From assembly GCA_963678705.1 (NCBI GenBank), contig OY783205.1, positions 1-64,000 of the forward strand: a DNA stretch of 64,000 bases. The letters are read 5' to 3'. A model generated the notes under the pieces. It had not been told where the DNA came from. It did not search any database and saw nothing but the letters and a program-made list of their open reading frames with translations. This document shows positions 11,995 to 26,613 of the stretch, in pieces. The translations under genes and the position numbers were made by a program. Each line of letters begins with the position of its first letter. Position 1 is the stretch's first letter. The stretch comes from Panorpa germanica (taxonomy: Eukaryota > Arthropoda > Insecta > Mecoptera > Panorpidae).

Positions 11995-12454
11995 GTTGCA
12001 AGAGAATCTATATAGTATTTTTTGAAACCTCAATTTAGAGGTTGCAAGAAAATCTATATAGTATTTTTTGAAACCTCAATTTAGAGGTTGCAAGAAAATA
12101 TATATAGTATTTTTTGAAACCTCAATTTAGAGGTTGCAAGAAAATCTATATAGTATTTTTTGAAACCTCAATTTAGAGGTTGCAAGAAAATCTATATAGT
12201 ATTTTTTGAAACCTCAATTTAGAGGTTGCAAGAAAATCTATATAGTATTTTTTGAAACCTCAATTTAGAGGTTGCAAGAAAATCTATATAGTATTTTTTG
12301 AAACCTCAATTTAGAGGTTGCAAGAAAATCTATATAGTATTTTTTGAAACCTCAATTTAGAGGTTGCAAGAAAATCTATATAGTATTTTTTGAAACCTCA
12401 ATTTAGAGGTTGCAAGAAAATCTATATAGTATTTTTTGAAACCTCAATTTAGAG
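11995..12454 (+). repeat. Family A array, unit 4
   Basis: Ten 46-bp copies with the unit 1 markers. Confidence 0.96.
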
Positions 12455-13637
12455 GTTGCCGACACGCCGATATCTCGAAAACCGGGAGGCCTACCAAAAA
12501 ATAAATTACATATTTGAAATCAGCGTAAAAAGTTACGTTAAAATACGGAATAAATTTTACATTCGGAGACCATCAACTTTTTGTAAAATTAACAAGAGTA
12601 TAACCTTTAAAATTTTGATAAAAAATCAAATATTTTTTTTCGAAATTTAACAATGTTTTTGAACGTAGAATTTCCCGCTGATTTCATATCTGAAAACCAT
12701 TTTGAAATATCTCCATTATTTAACTCTTGAAACGCCGTTATCTCGAAAACCGGGAGGCCTACAAAAAAATAAATTACATATTTGAAATCAGCGTAAAAAG
12801 TTACGTTAATATAGGTCATAAATTTTACATTCAGAGACCATCAACTTTTTGTAAAATTAACAAGAGTATAACCTTTAAAATTTTGATAAAAAATCAAATA
12901 TTTTTTTTCGAAATTTAACAATGTTTTTGAACGTAGAATTTCCCGCTGATTTCATATCTGAAAACCATTTTGAAATATCTCCATTATTTAACTCTTGAAA
13001 CGCCGTTATCTCGAAAACCGGGAGGCCTACAAAAAAATAAATTACATATTTGAAATCAGCGTAAAAAGTTACGTTAATATAGGTCATAAATTTTACATTC
13101 AGAGACCATCAACTTTTTGTAAAATTAACAAGAGTATAACCTTTAAAATTTTGATAAAAAATCAAATATTTTTTTTCGAAATTTAACAATGTTTTTGAAC
13201 GTAGAATTTCCCGCTGATTTCATATCTGAAAACCATTTTGAAATATCTCCATTATTTAACTCTTGAAACGCCGTTATCTCGAAAACCGGGAGGCCTACAA
13301 AAAAATAAATTACATATTTGAAATCAGCGTAAAAAGTTACGTTAATATAGGTCATAAATTTTACATTCAGAGACCATCAACTTTTTGTAAAATTAACAAG
13401 AGTATAACCTTTAAAAATTTAACGAAAAAGCAAATATTTTTTTTCGAAATTTAACAATGTTTTTGAACGTAGAATTTCCCGCAGATTTCAAATCTGGAAA
13501 CCATTTTGAAATATCTCCATTATTTAACTCTTGAAACGCCGTTATCTCGAAAACCGGGAGGCCTACCAAAGAGTAAATTACATATTTGAAATCAGCGTAA
13601 AAAGTTACGTTAATATAGGTCATAAATTTTACATTCA
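12455..13637 (+). repeat. Family B array, unit 4
   Basis: Register starts at 12465, 12733, 13001, 13269 and a partial copy from 13537. Confidence 0.95.
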
Positions 13638-13710
13638 CGGTAATATACCTTGTTAAAATATCATTTTTTTCGAATAATTTTACGACTACCAAATGTTCTA
13701 AAATGTTCTA

Positions 13711-16274
13711 TCAAGCTTCAAGTGTTATTATCTCATGAACCATAAGAGATAGAAGTCTGAAATTTTTATATGAGGTAGTCTAGACTCTCCTTTATAAAAT
13801 TTATATAATGTTTCTATTAGGAGCCTTAAGGGGGCCACACTAGAGCCATGCATTCTATGGTTTGCACAAGCGTTACATTTATTGACATAGCATGCTTGCA
13901 ACGTTAATTACAAGCTACAATAAAGACCTAGGATGCTCAAATTTTAATATGAGATAGTCTAGACACTACTTTATAAATTTTATATAATGTTTCTATTAGG
14001 AGCTATAAGGGGGCCACACTAGAGCCATGCATTCTATGGTTTGCACAAGCGTTACATTTATTGACATAGCATGCTTGCAACGTTAATTACAAGCTACAAT
14101 AAAGACCTAGGATGCTCAAATTTTAATATGAGATAGTCTAGACACTACTTTATAAATTTTATATAATGTTTCTATTAGGAGCTATAAGGGGGCCACACTA
14201 GAGCCATGTATTCCATGGGTTGCACAAGCTTTACATTTATTGACATAGCATGCTTGGAACGTTAATTACAGAGCACAGTTTAGAGCTGGGAATCTGAAAT
14301 TTTTATATGAGGTAGTATAGACACTCCTTTATAAATTTTATATACAGTTTCTATTAGAAGCTTTAAGGGGGCCACACTAGAGCCATGCATTCAATGGATT
14401 GCACAAGCATTACACAAGCGTTACATTCAACAATGACATAGCATGCTTACAACGTTAACTGTAAGGTACAATATAGACCTAGGAGGCTCAAATTTTAATA
14501 TGAGATAGTCTAAACACTCCTTTATAAATTTTATATACAGTTTTCATTAGGAGCCTTAAGGGGGCCACGCTAGAGCCATGTATTCCATGGGTTGCACAAG
14601 CTTTACATTTATTGACATAGCATGCTTGGAACGTTAATTACAGAGCACAGTTTAGAGCTGGGAATCTGAAATTTTTATATGAGGTAGTATAGACACTCCT
14701 TTATAAATTTTATATACAGTTTCTATTAGGAGCCTTAAGGGGGCCACACTAGAGCCATGCATTCAATGGATTGCACAAGCATTACACAAGCGTTACATTC
14801 AACAATGACATAGCATGCTTACAACGTTAACTGTAAGGTACAATATAGACCTAGGAGGCTCAAATTTTAATATGAGATAGTCTAAACACTCCTTTATAAA
14901 TTTTATATACAGTTTTTATTAGGAGCCTTAAGGGGGCCACGCTAGAGCCATGTATTCCATGGGTTGCACAAGCTTTACATTTATTGACATAGCATGCTTG
15001 GAACGTTAATTACAGAGCACAGTTTAGAGCTGGGAATCTGAAATTTTTATATGAGGTAGTATAGACACTCCTTTATAAATTTTATATACAGTTTCTATTA
15101 GGAGCCTTAAGGGGGCCACACTAGAGCCATGCATTCAATGGATTGCACAAGCATTACACAAGCGTTACATTCAACAATGACATAGCATGCTTACAACGTT
15201 AACTGTAAGGTACAATATAGACCTAGGAGGCTCAAATTTTAATATGAGATAGTCTAAACACTCCTTTATAAATTTTATATACAGTTTTTATTAGGAGCCT
15301 TAAGGGGGCCACGCTAGAGCCATGTATTCCATGGGTTGCACAAGCTTTACATTTATTGACATAGCATGCTTGGAACGTTAATTACAGAGCACAGTTTAGA
15401 GCTGGGAATCTGAAATTTTTATATGAGGTAGTATAGACACTCCTTTATAAATTTTATATACAGTTTCTATTAGGAGCCTTAAGGGGGCCACACTAGAGCC
15501 ATGCATTCAATGGATTGCACAAGCATTACACAAGCGTTACATTCAACAATGACATAGCATGCTTACAACGTTAACTGTAAGGTACAATATAGACCTAGGA
15601 GGCTCAAATTTTAATATGAGATAGTCTAAACACTCCTTTATAAATTTTATATACAGTTTTTATTAGGAGCCTTAAGGGGGCCACGCTAGAGCCATGTATT
15701 CCATGGGTTGCACAAGCTTTACATTTATTGACATAGCATGCTTGGAACGTTAATTACAGAGCACAGTTTAGAGCTGGGAATCTGAAATTTTTATATGAGG
15801 TAGTATAGACACTCCTTTATAAATTTTATATACAGTTTCTATTAGGAGCCTTAAGGGGGCCACACTAGAGCCATGCATTCAATGGATTGCACAAGCATTA
15901 CACAAGCGTTACATTCAACAATGACATAGCATGCTTACAACGTTAACTGTAAGGTACAATATAGACCTAGGAGGCTCAAATTTTAATATGAGATAGTCTA
16001 AACACTCCTTTATAAATTTTATATACAGTTTCTATTAGGAGCCTTAAGGGGGCCACGCTAGAGCCATGTATTCCATGGGTTGCACAAGCTTTACATTTAT
16101 TGACATAGCATGCTTGCAACGTTAATTCCAAGGTACAATAAAGAGCTAGGATGCTTAAATTTTAATATGAGATAGTCTAGACACTACTTTATAAATTTTA
16201 TATAATGTTTCTATTAGGAGCTATAAGGGGGCCACACTAGAGCCATGCATTCTATGGGTTTGCACAAGCGTTAT
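13711..16274 (+). repeat. Family C array, unit 4
   Basis: Fourteen monomers; five 193-bp spacings as in unit 1. Confidence 0.94.
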
Positions 16275-16295
16275 AAATTTATTCTCTATTTAGAG

Positions 16296-16755
16296 GTTGC
16301 AAGAGAATCTATATAGTATTTTTTGAAACCTCAATTTAGAGGTTGCAAGAAAATCTATATAGTATTTTTTGAAACCTCAATTTAGAGGTTGCAAGAAAAT
16401 ATATATAGTATTTTTTGAAACCTCAATTTAGAGGTTGCAAGAAAATCTATATAGTATTTTTTGAAACCTCAATTTAGAGGTTGCAAGAAAATCTATATAG
16501 TATTTTTTGAAACCTCAATTTAGAGGTTGCAAGAAAATCTATATAGTATTTTTTGAAACCTCAATTTAGAGGTTGCAAGAAAATCTATATAGTATTTTTT
16601 GAAACCTCAATTTAGAGGTTGCAAGAAAATCTATATAGTATTTTTTGAAACCTCAATTTAGAGGTTGCAAGAAAATCTATATAGTATTTTTTGAAACCTC
16701 AATTTAGAGGTTGCAAGAAAATCTATATAGTATTTTTTGAAACCTCAATTTAGAG
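16296..16755 (+). repeat. Family A array, unit 5
   Basis: Ten 46-bp copies. Confidence 0.96.
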
Positions 16756-17938
16756 GTTGCCGACACGCCGATATCTCGAAAACCGGGAGGCCTACCAAAA
16801 AATAAATTACATATTTGAAATCAGCGTAAAAAGTTACGTTAAAATACGGAATAAATTTTACATTCGGAGACCATCAACTTTTTGTAAAATTAACAAGAGT
16901 ATAACCTTTAAAATTTTGATAAAAAATCAAATATTTTTTTTCGAAATTTAACAATGTTTTTGAACGTAGAATTTCCCGCTGATTTCATATCTGAAAACCA
17001 TTTTGAAATATCTCCATTATTTAACTCTTGAAACGCCGTTATCTCGAAAACCGGGAGGCCTACAAAAAAATAAATTACATATTTGAAATCAGCGTAAAAA
17101 GTTACGTTAATATAGGTCATAAATTTTACATTCAGAGACCATCAACTTTTTGTAAAATTAACAAGAGTATAACCTTTAAAATTTTGATAAAAAATCAAAT
17201 ATTTTTTTTCGAAATTTAACAATGTTTTTGAACGTAGAATTTCCCGCTGATTTCATATCTGAAAACCATTTTGAAATATCTCCATTATTTAACTCTTGAA
17301 ACGCCGTTATCTCGAAAACCGGGAGGCCTACAAAAAAATAAATTACATATTTGAAATCAGCGTAAAAAGTTACGTTAATATAGGTCATAAATTTTACATT
17401 CAGAGACCATCAACTTTTTGTAAAATTAACAAGAGTATAACCTTTAAAATTTTGATAAAAAATCAAATATTTTTTTTCGAAATTTAACAATGTTTTTGAA
17501 CGTAGAATTTCCCGCTGATTTCATATCTGAAAACCATTTTGAAATATCTCCATTATTTAACTCTTGAAACGCCGTTATCTCGAAAACCGGGAGGCCTACA
17601 AAAAAATAAATTACATATTTGAAATCAGCGTAAAAAGTTACGTTAATATAGGTCATAAATTTTACATTCAGAGACCATCAACTTTTTGTAAAATTAACAA
17701 GAGTATAACCTTTAAAAATTTAACGAAAAAGCAAATATTTTTTTTCGAAATTTAACAATGTTTTTGAACGTAGAATTTCCCGCAGATTTCAAATCTGGAA
17801 ACCATTTTGAAATATCTCCATTATTTAACTCTTGAAACGCCGTTATCTCGAAAACCGGGAGGCCTACCAAAGAGTAAATTACATATTTGAAATCAGCGTA
17901 AAAAGTTACGTTAATATAGGTCATAAATTTTACATTCA
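16756..17938 (+). repeat. Family B array, unit 5
   Basis: Register starts at 16766, 17034, 17302, 17570 and a partial copy from 17838. Confidence 0.95.
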
Positions 17939-18011
17939 CGGTAATATACCTTGTTAAAATATCATTTTTTTCGAATAATTTTACGACTACCAAATGTTCT
18001 AAAATGTTCTA

Positions 18012-20575
18012 TCAAGCTTCAAGTGTTATTATCTCATGAACCATAAGAGATAGAAGTCTGAAATTTTTATATGAGGTAGTCTAGACTCTCCTTTATAAAA
18101 TTTATATAATGTTTCTATTAGGAGCCTTAAGGGGGCCACACTAGAGCCATGCATTCTATGGTTTGCACAAGCGTTACATTTATTGACATAGCATGCTTGC
18201 AACGTTAATTACAAGCTACAATAAAGACCTAGGATGCTCAAATTTTAATATGAGATAGTCTAGACACTACTTTATAAATTTTATATAATGTTTCTATTAG
18301 GAGCTATAAGGGGGCCACACTAGAGCCATGCATTCTATGGTTTGCACAAGCGTTACATTTATTGACATAGCATGCTTGCAACGTTAATTACAAGCTACAA
18401 TAAAGACCTAGGATGCTCAAATTTTAATATGAGATAGTCTAGACACTACTTTATAAATTTTATATAATGTTTCTATTAGGAGCTATAAGGGGGCCACACT
18501 AGAGCCATGTATTCCATGGGTTGCACAAGCTTTACATTTATTGACATAGCATGCTTGGAACGTTAATTACAGAGCACAGTTTAGAGCTGGGAATCTGAAA
18601 TTTTTATATGAGGTAGTATAGACACTCCTTTATAAATTTTATATACAGTTTCTATTAGAAGCTTTAAGGGGGCCACACTAGAGCCATGCATTCAATGGAT
18701 TGCACAAGCATTACACAAGCGTTACATTCAACAATGACATAGCATGCTTACAACGTTAACTGTAAGGTACAATATAGACCTAGGAGGCTCAAATTTTAAT
18801 ATGAGATAGTCTAAACACTCCTTTATAAATTTTATATACAGTTTTCATTAGGAGCCTTAAGGGGGCCACGCTAGAGCCATGTATTCCATGGGTTGCACAA
18901 GCTTTACATTTATTGACATAGCATGCTTGGAACGTTAATTACAGAGCACAGTTTAGAGCTGGGAATCTGAAATTTTTATATGAGGTAGTATAGACACTCC
19001 TTTATAAATTTTATATACAGTTTCTATTAGGAGCCTTAAGGGGGCCACACTAGAGCCATGCATTCAATGGATTGCACAAGCATTACACAAGCGTTACATT
19101 CAACAATGACATAGCATGCTTACAACGTTAACTGTAAGGTACAATATAGACCTAGGAGGCTCAAATTTTAATATGAGATAGTCTAAACACTCCTTTATAA
19201 ATTTTATATACAGTTTTTATTAGGAGCCTTAAGGGGGCCACGCTAGAGCCATGTATTCCATGGGTTGCACAAGCTTTACATTTATTGACATAGCATGCTT
19301 GGAACGTTAATTACAGAGCACAGTTTAGAGCTGGGAATCTGAAATTTTTATATGAGGTAGTATAGACACTCCTTTATAAATTTTATATACAGTTTCTATT
19401 AGGAGCCTTAAGGGGGCCACACTAGAGCCATGCATTCAATGGATTGCACAAGCATTACACAAGCGTTACATTCAACAATGACATAGCATGCTTACAACGT
19501 TAACTGTAAGGTACAATATAGACCTAGGAGGCTCAAATTTTAATATGAGATAGTCTAAACACTCCTTTATAAATTTTATATACAGTTTTTATTAGGAGCC
19601 TTAAGGGGGCCACGCTAGAGCCATGTATTCCATGGGTTGCACAAGCTTTACATTTATTGACATAGCATGCTTGGAACGTTAATTACAGAGCACAGTTTAG
19701 AGCTGGGAATCTGAAATTTTTATATGAGGTAGTATAGACACTCCTTTATAAATTTTATATACAGTTTCTATTAGGAGCCTTAAGGGGGCCACACTAGAGC
19801 CATGCATTCAATGGATTGCACAAGCATTACACAAGCGTTACATTCAACAATGACATAGCATGCTTACAACGTTAACTGTAAGGTACAATATAGACCTAGG
19901 AGGCTCAAATTTTAATATGAGATAGTCTAAACACTCCTTTATAAATTTTATATACAGTTTTTATTAGGAGCCTTAAGGGGGCCACGCTAGAGCCATGTAT
20001 TCCATGGGTTGCACAAGCTTTACATTTATTGACATAGCATGCTTGGAACGTTAATTACAGAGCACAGTTTAGAGCTGGGAATCTGAAATTTTTATATGAG
20101 GTAGTATAGACACTCCTTTATAAATTTTATATACAGTTTCTATTAGGAGCCTTAAGGGGGCCACACTAGAGCCATGCATTCAATGGATTGCACAAGCATT
20201 ACACAAGCGTTACATTCAACAATGACATAGCATGCTTACAACGTTAACTGTAAGGTACAATATAGACCTAGGAGGCTCAAATTTTAATATGAGATAGTCT
20301 AAACACTCCTTTATAAATTTTATATACAGTTTCTATTAGGAGCCTTAAGGGGGCCACGCTAGAGCCATGTATTCCATGGGTTGCACAAGCTTTACATTTA
20401 TTGACATAGCATGCTTGCAACGTTAATTCCAAGGTACAATAAAGAGCTAGGATGCTTAAATTTTAATATGAGATAGTCTAGACACTACTTTATAAATTTT
20501 ATATAATGTTTCTATTAGGAGCTATAAGGGGGCCACACTAGAGCCATGCATTCTATGGGTTTGCACAAGCGTTAT
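18012..20575 (+). repeat. Family C array, unit 5
   Basis: Fourteen monomers in m1-m14 order. Confidence 0.94.
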
Positions 20576-20596
20576 AAATTTATTCTCTATTTAGAG

Positions 20597-21056
20597 GTTG
20601 CAAGAGAATCTATATAGTATTTTTTGAAACCTCAATTTAGAGGTTGCAAGAAAATCTATATAGTATTTTTTGAAACCTCAATTTAGAGGTTGCAAGAAAA
20701 TATATATAGTATTTTTTGAAACCTCAATTTAGAGGTTGCAAGAAAATCTATATAGTATTTTTTGAAACCTCAATTTAGAGGTTGCAAGAAAATCTATATA
20801 GTATTTTTTGAAACCTCAATTTAGAGGTTGCAAGAAAATCTATATAGTATTTTTTGAAACCTCAATTTAGAGGTTGCAAGAAAATCTATATAGTATTTTT
20901 TGAAACCTCAATTTAGAGGTTGCAAGAAAATCTATATAGTATTTTTTGAAACCTCAATTTAGAGGTTGCAAGAAAATCTATATAGTATTTTTTGAAACCT
21001 CAATTTAGAGGTTGCAAGAAAATCTATATAGTATTTTTTGAAACCTCAATTTAGAG
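20597..21056 (+). repeat. Family A array, unit 6
   Basis: Ten 46-bp copies. Confidence 0.96.
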
Positions 21057-22239
21057 GTTGCCGACACGCCGATATCTCGAAAACCGGGAGGCCTACCAAA
21101 AAATAAATTACATATTTGAAATCAGCGTAAAAAGTTACGTTAAAATACGGAATAAATTTTACATTCGGAGACCATCAACTTTTTGTAAAATTAACAAGAG
21201 TATAACCTTTAAAATTTTGATAAAAAATCAAATATTTTTTTTCGAAATTTAACAATGTTTTTGAACGTAGAATTTCCCGCTGATTTCATATCTGAAAACC
21301 ATTTTGAAATATCTCCATTATTTAACTCTTGAAACGCCGTTATCTCGAAAACCGGGAGGCCTACAAAAAAATAAATTACATATTTGAAATCAGCGTAAAA
21401 AGTTACGTTAATATAGGTCATAAATTTTACATTCAGAGACCATCAACTTTTTGTAAAATTAACAAGAGTATAACCTTTAAAATTTTGATAAAAAATCAAA
21501 TATTTTTTTTCGAAATTTAACAATGTTTTTGAACGTAGAATTTCCCGCTGATTTCATATCTGAAAACCATTTTGAAATATCTCCATTATTTAACTCTTGA
21601 AACGCCGTTATCTCGAAAACCGGGAGGCCTACAAAAAAATAAATTACATATTTGAAATCAGCGTAAAAAGTTACGTTAATATAGGTCATAAATTTTACAT
21701 TCAGAGACCATCAACTTTTTGTAAAATTAACAAGAGTATAACCTTTAAAATTTTGATAAAAAATCAAATATTTTTTTTCGAAATTTAACAATGTTTTTGA
21801 ACGTAGAATTTCCCGCTGATTTCATATCTGAAAACCATTTTGAAATATCTCCATTATTTAACTCTTGAAACGCCGTTATCTCGAAAACCGGGAGGCCTAC
21901 AAAAAAATAAATTACATATTTGAAATCAGCGTAAAAAGTTACGTTAATATAGGTCATAAATTTTACATTCAGAGACCATCAACTTTTTGTAAAATTAACA
22001 AGAGTATAACCTTTAAAAATTTAACGAAAAAGCAAATATTTTTTTTCGAAATTTAACAATGTTTTTGAACGTAGAATTTCCCGCAGATTTCAAATCTGGA
22101 AACCATTTTGAAATATCTCCATTATTTAACTCTTGAAACGCCGTTATCTCGAAAACCGGGAGGCCTACCAAAGAGTAAATTACATATTTGAAATCAGCGT
22201 AAAAAGTTACGTTAATATAGGTCATAAATTTTACATTCA
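21057..22239 (+). repeat. Family B array, unit 6
   Basis: Register starts at 21067, 21335, 21603, 21871 and a partial copy from 22139. Confidence 0.95.
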
Positions 22240-22312
22240 CGGTAATATACCTTGTTAAAATATCATTTTTTTCGAATAATTTTACGACTACCAAATGTTC
22301 TAAAATGTTCTA

Positions 22313-24876
22313 TCAAGCTTCAAGTGTTATTATCTCATGAACCATAAGAGATAGAAGTCTGAAATTTTTATATGAGGTAGTCTAGACTCTCCTTTATAAA
22401 ATTTATATAATGTTTCTATTAGGAGCCTTAAGGGGGCCACACTAGAGCCATGCATTCTATGGTTTGCACAAGCGTTACATTTATTGACATAGCATGCTTG
22501 CAACGTTAATTACAAGCTACAATAAAGACCTAGGATGCTCAAATTTTAATATGAGATAGTCTAGACACTACTTTATAAATTTTATATAATGTTTCTATTA
22601 GGAGCTATAAGGGGGCCACACTAGAGCCATGCATTCTATGGTTTGCACAAGCGTTACATTTATTGACATAGCATGCTTGCAACGTTAATTACAAGCTACA
22701 ATAAAGACCTAGGATGCTCAAATTTTAATATGAGATAGTCTAGACACTACTTTATAAATTTTATATAATGTTTCTATTAGGAGCTATAAGGGGGCCACAC
22801 TAGAGCCATGTATTCCATGGGTTGCACAAGCTTTACATTTATTGACATAGCATGCTTGGAACGTTAATTACAGAGCACAGTTTAGAGCTGGGAATCTGAA
22901 ATTTTTATATGAGGTAGTATAGACACTCCTTTATAAATTTTATATACAGTTTCTATTAGAAGCTTTAAGGGGGCCACACTAGAGCCATGCATTCAATGGA
23001 TTGCACAAGCATTACACAAGCGTTACATTCAACAATGACATAGCATGCTTACAACGTTAACTGTAAGGTACAATATAGACCTAGGAGGCTCAAATTTTAA
23101 TATGAGATAGTCTAAACACTCCTTTATAAATTTTATATACAGTTTTCATTAGGAGCCTTAAGGGGGCCACGCTAGAGCCATGTATTCCATGGGTTGCACA
23201 AGCTTTACATTTATTGACATAGCATGCTTGGAACGTTAATTACAGAGCACAGTTTAGAGCTGGGAATCTGAAATTTTTATATGAGGTAGTATAGACACTC
23301 CTTTATAAATTTTATATACAGTTTCTATTAGGAGCCTTAAGGGGGCCACACTAGAGCCATGCATTCAATGGATTGCACAAGCATTACACAAGCGTTACAT
23401 TCAACAATGACATAGCATGCTTACAACGTTAACTGTAAGGTACAATATAGACCTAGGAGGCTCAAATTTTAATATGAGATAGTCTAAACACTCCTTTATA
23501 AATTTTATATACAGTTTTTATTAGGAGCCTTAAGGGGGCCACGCTAGAGCCATGTATTCCATGGGTTGCACAAGCTTTACATTTATTGACATAGCATGCT
23601 TGGAACGTTAATTACAGAGCACAGTTTAGAGCTGGGAATCTGAAATTTTTATATGAGGTAGTATAGACACTCCTTTATAAATTTTATATACAGTTTCTAT
23701 TAGGAGCCTTAAGGGGGCCACACTAGAGCCATGCATTCAATGGATTGCACAAGCATTACACAAGCGTTACATTCAACAATGACATAGCATGCTTACAACG
23801 TTAACTGTAAGGTACAATATAGACCTAGGAGGCTCAAATTTTAATATGAGATAGTCTAAACACTCCTTTATAAATTTTATATACAGTTTTTATTAGGAGC
23901 CTTAAGGGGGCCACGCTAGAGCCATGTATTCCATGGGTTGCACAAGCTTTACATTTATTGACATAGCATGCTTGGAACGTTAATTACAGAGCACAGTTTA
24001 GAGCTGGGAATCTGAAATTTTTATATGAGGTAGTATAGACACTCCTTTATAAATTTTATATACAGTTTCTATTAGGAGCCTTAAGGGGGCCACACTAGAG
24101 CCATGCATTCAATGGATTGCACAAGCATTACACAAGCGTTACATTCAACAATGACATAGCATGCTTACAACGTTAACTGTAAGGTACAATATAGACCTAG
24201 GAGGCTCAAATTTTAATATGAGATAGTCTAAACACTCCTTTATAAATTTTATATACAGTTTTTATTAGGAGCCTTAAGGGGGCCACGCTAGAGCCATGTA
24301 TTCCATGGGTTGCACAAGCTTTACATTTATTGACATAGCATGCTTGGAACGTTAATTACAGAGCACAGTTTAGAGCTGGGAATCTGAAATTTTTATATGA
24401 GGTAGTATAGACACTCCTTTATAAATTTTATATACAGTTTCTATTAGGAGCCTTAAGGGGGCCACACTAGAGCCATGCATTCAATGGATTGCACAAGCAT
24501 TACACAAGCGTTACATTCAACAATGACATAGCATGCTTACAACGTTAACTGTAAGGTACAATATAGACCTAGGAGGCTCAAATTTTAATATGAGATAGTC
24601 TAAACACTCCTTTATAAATTTTATATACAGTTTCTATTAGGAGCCTTAAGGGGGCCACGCTAGAGCCATGTATTCCATGGGTTGCACAAGCTTTACATTT
24701 ATTGACATAGCATGCTTGCAACGTTAATTCCAAGGTACAATAAAGAGCTAGGATGCTTAAATTTTAATATGAGATAGTCTAGACACTACTTTATAAATTT
24801 TATATAATGTTTCTATTAGGAGCTATAAGGGGGCCACACTAGAGCCATGCATTCTATGGGTTTGCACAAGCGTTAT
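22313..24876 (+). repeat. Family C array, unit 6
   Basis: Fourteen monomers. Confidence 0.94.
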
Positions 24877-24897
24877 AAATTTATTCTCTATTTAGAG

Positions 24898-25357
24898 GTT
24901 GCAAGAGAATCTATATAGTATTTTTTGAAACCTCAATTTAGAGGTTGCAAGAAAATCTATATAGTATTTTTTGAAACCTCAATTTAGAGGTTGCAAGAAA
25001 ATATATATAGTATTTTTTGAAACCTCAATTTAGAGGTTGCAAGAAAATCTATATAGTATTTTTTGAAACCTCAATTTAGAGGTTGCAAGAAAATCTATAT
25101 AGTATTTTTTGAAACCTCAATTTAGAGGTTGCAAGAAAATCTATATAGTATTTTTTGAAACCTCAATTTAGAGGTTGCAAGAAAATCTATATAGTATTTT
25201 TTGAAACCTCAATTTAGAGGTTGCAAGAAAATCTATATAGTATTTTTTGAAACCTCAATTTAGAGGTTGCAAGAAAATCTATATAGTATTTTTTGAAACC
25301 TCAATTTAGAGGTTGCAAGAAAATCTATATAGTATTTTTTGAAACCTCAATTTAGAG
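24898..25357 (+). repeat. Family A array, unit 7
   Basis: Ten 46-bp copies. Confidence 0.96.
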
Positions 25358-26540
25358 GTTGCCGACACGCCGATATCTCGAAAACCGGGAGGCCTACCAA
25401 AAAATAAATTACATATTTGAAATCAGCGTAAAAAGTTACGTTAAAATACGGAATAAATTTTACATTCGGAGACCATCAACTTTTTGTAAAATTAACAAGA
25501 GTATAACCTTTAAAATTTTGATAAAAAATCAAATATTTTTTTTCGAAATTTAACAATGTTTTTGAACGTAGAATTTCCCGCTGATTTCATATCTGAAAAC
25601 CATTTTGAAATATCTCCATTATTTAACTCTTGAAACGCCGTTATCTCGAAAACCGGGAGGCCTACAAAAAAATAAATTACATATTTGAAATCAGCGTAAA
25701 AAGTTACGTTAATATAGGTCATAAATTTTACATTCAGAGACCATCAACTTTTTGTAAAATTAACAAGAGTATAACCTTTAAAATTTTGATAAAAAATCAA
25801 ATATTTTTTTTCGAAATTTAACAATGTTTTTGAACGTAGAATTTCCCGCTGATTTCATATCTGAAAACCATTTTGAAATATCTCCATTATTTAACTCTTG
25901 AAACGCCGTTATCTCGAAAACCGGGAGGCCTACAAAAAAATAAATTACATATTTGAAATCAGCGTAAAAAGTTACGTTAATATAGGTCATAAATTTTACA
26001 TTCAGAGACCATCAACTTTTTGTAAAATTAACAAGAGTATAACCTTTAAAATTTTGATAAAAAATCAAATATTTTTTTTCGAAATTTAACAATGTTTTTG
26101 AACGTAGAATTTCCCGCTGATTTCATATCTGAAAACCATTTTGAAATATCTCCATTATTTAACTCTTGAAACGCCGTTATCTCGAAAACCGGGAGGCCTA
26201 CAAAAAAATAAATTACATATTTGAAATCAGCGTAAAAAGTTACGTTAATATAGGTCATAAATTTTACATTCAGAGACCATCAACTTTTTGTAAAATTAAC
26301 AAGAGTATAACCTTTAAAAATTTAACGAAAAAGCAAATATTTTTTTTCGAAATTTAACAATGTTTTTGAACGTAGAATTTCCCGCAGATTTCAAATCTGG
26401 AAACCATTTTGAAATATCTCCATTATTTAACTCTTGAAACGCCGTTATCTCGAAAACCGGGAGGCCTACCAAAGAGTAAATTACATATTTGAAATCAGCG
26501 TAAAAAGTTACGTTAATATAGGTCATAAATTTTACATTCA
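25358..26540 (+). repeat. Family B array, unit 7
   Basis: Register starts at 25368, 25636, 25904, 26172 and a partial copy from 26440. Confidence 0.95.
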
Positions 26541-26613
26541 CGGTAATATACCTTGTTAAAATATCATTTTTTTCGAATAATTTTACGACTACCAAATGTT
26601 CTAAAATGTTCTA

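Larger units (their letters stand above)
11995..16295 (+). repeat. Higher-order unit 4 (4301 bp)
   Basis: Returns to the modal length directly after the short unit 3, with the full m1-m14 set. Confidence 0.96.
16296..20596 (+). repeat. Higher-order unit 5 (4301 bp)
   Basis: Modal unit; no difference from unit 1 seen at the markers checked. Confidence 0.96.
20597..24897 (+). repeat. Higher-order unit 6 (4301 bp)
   Basis: Modal unit with all three families at reference length. Confidence 0.96.
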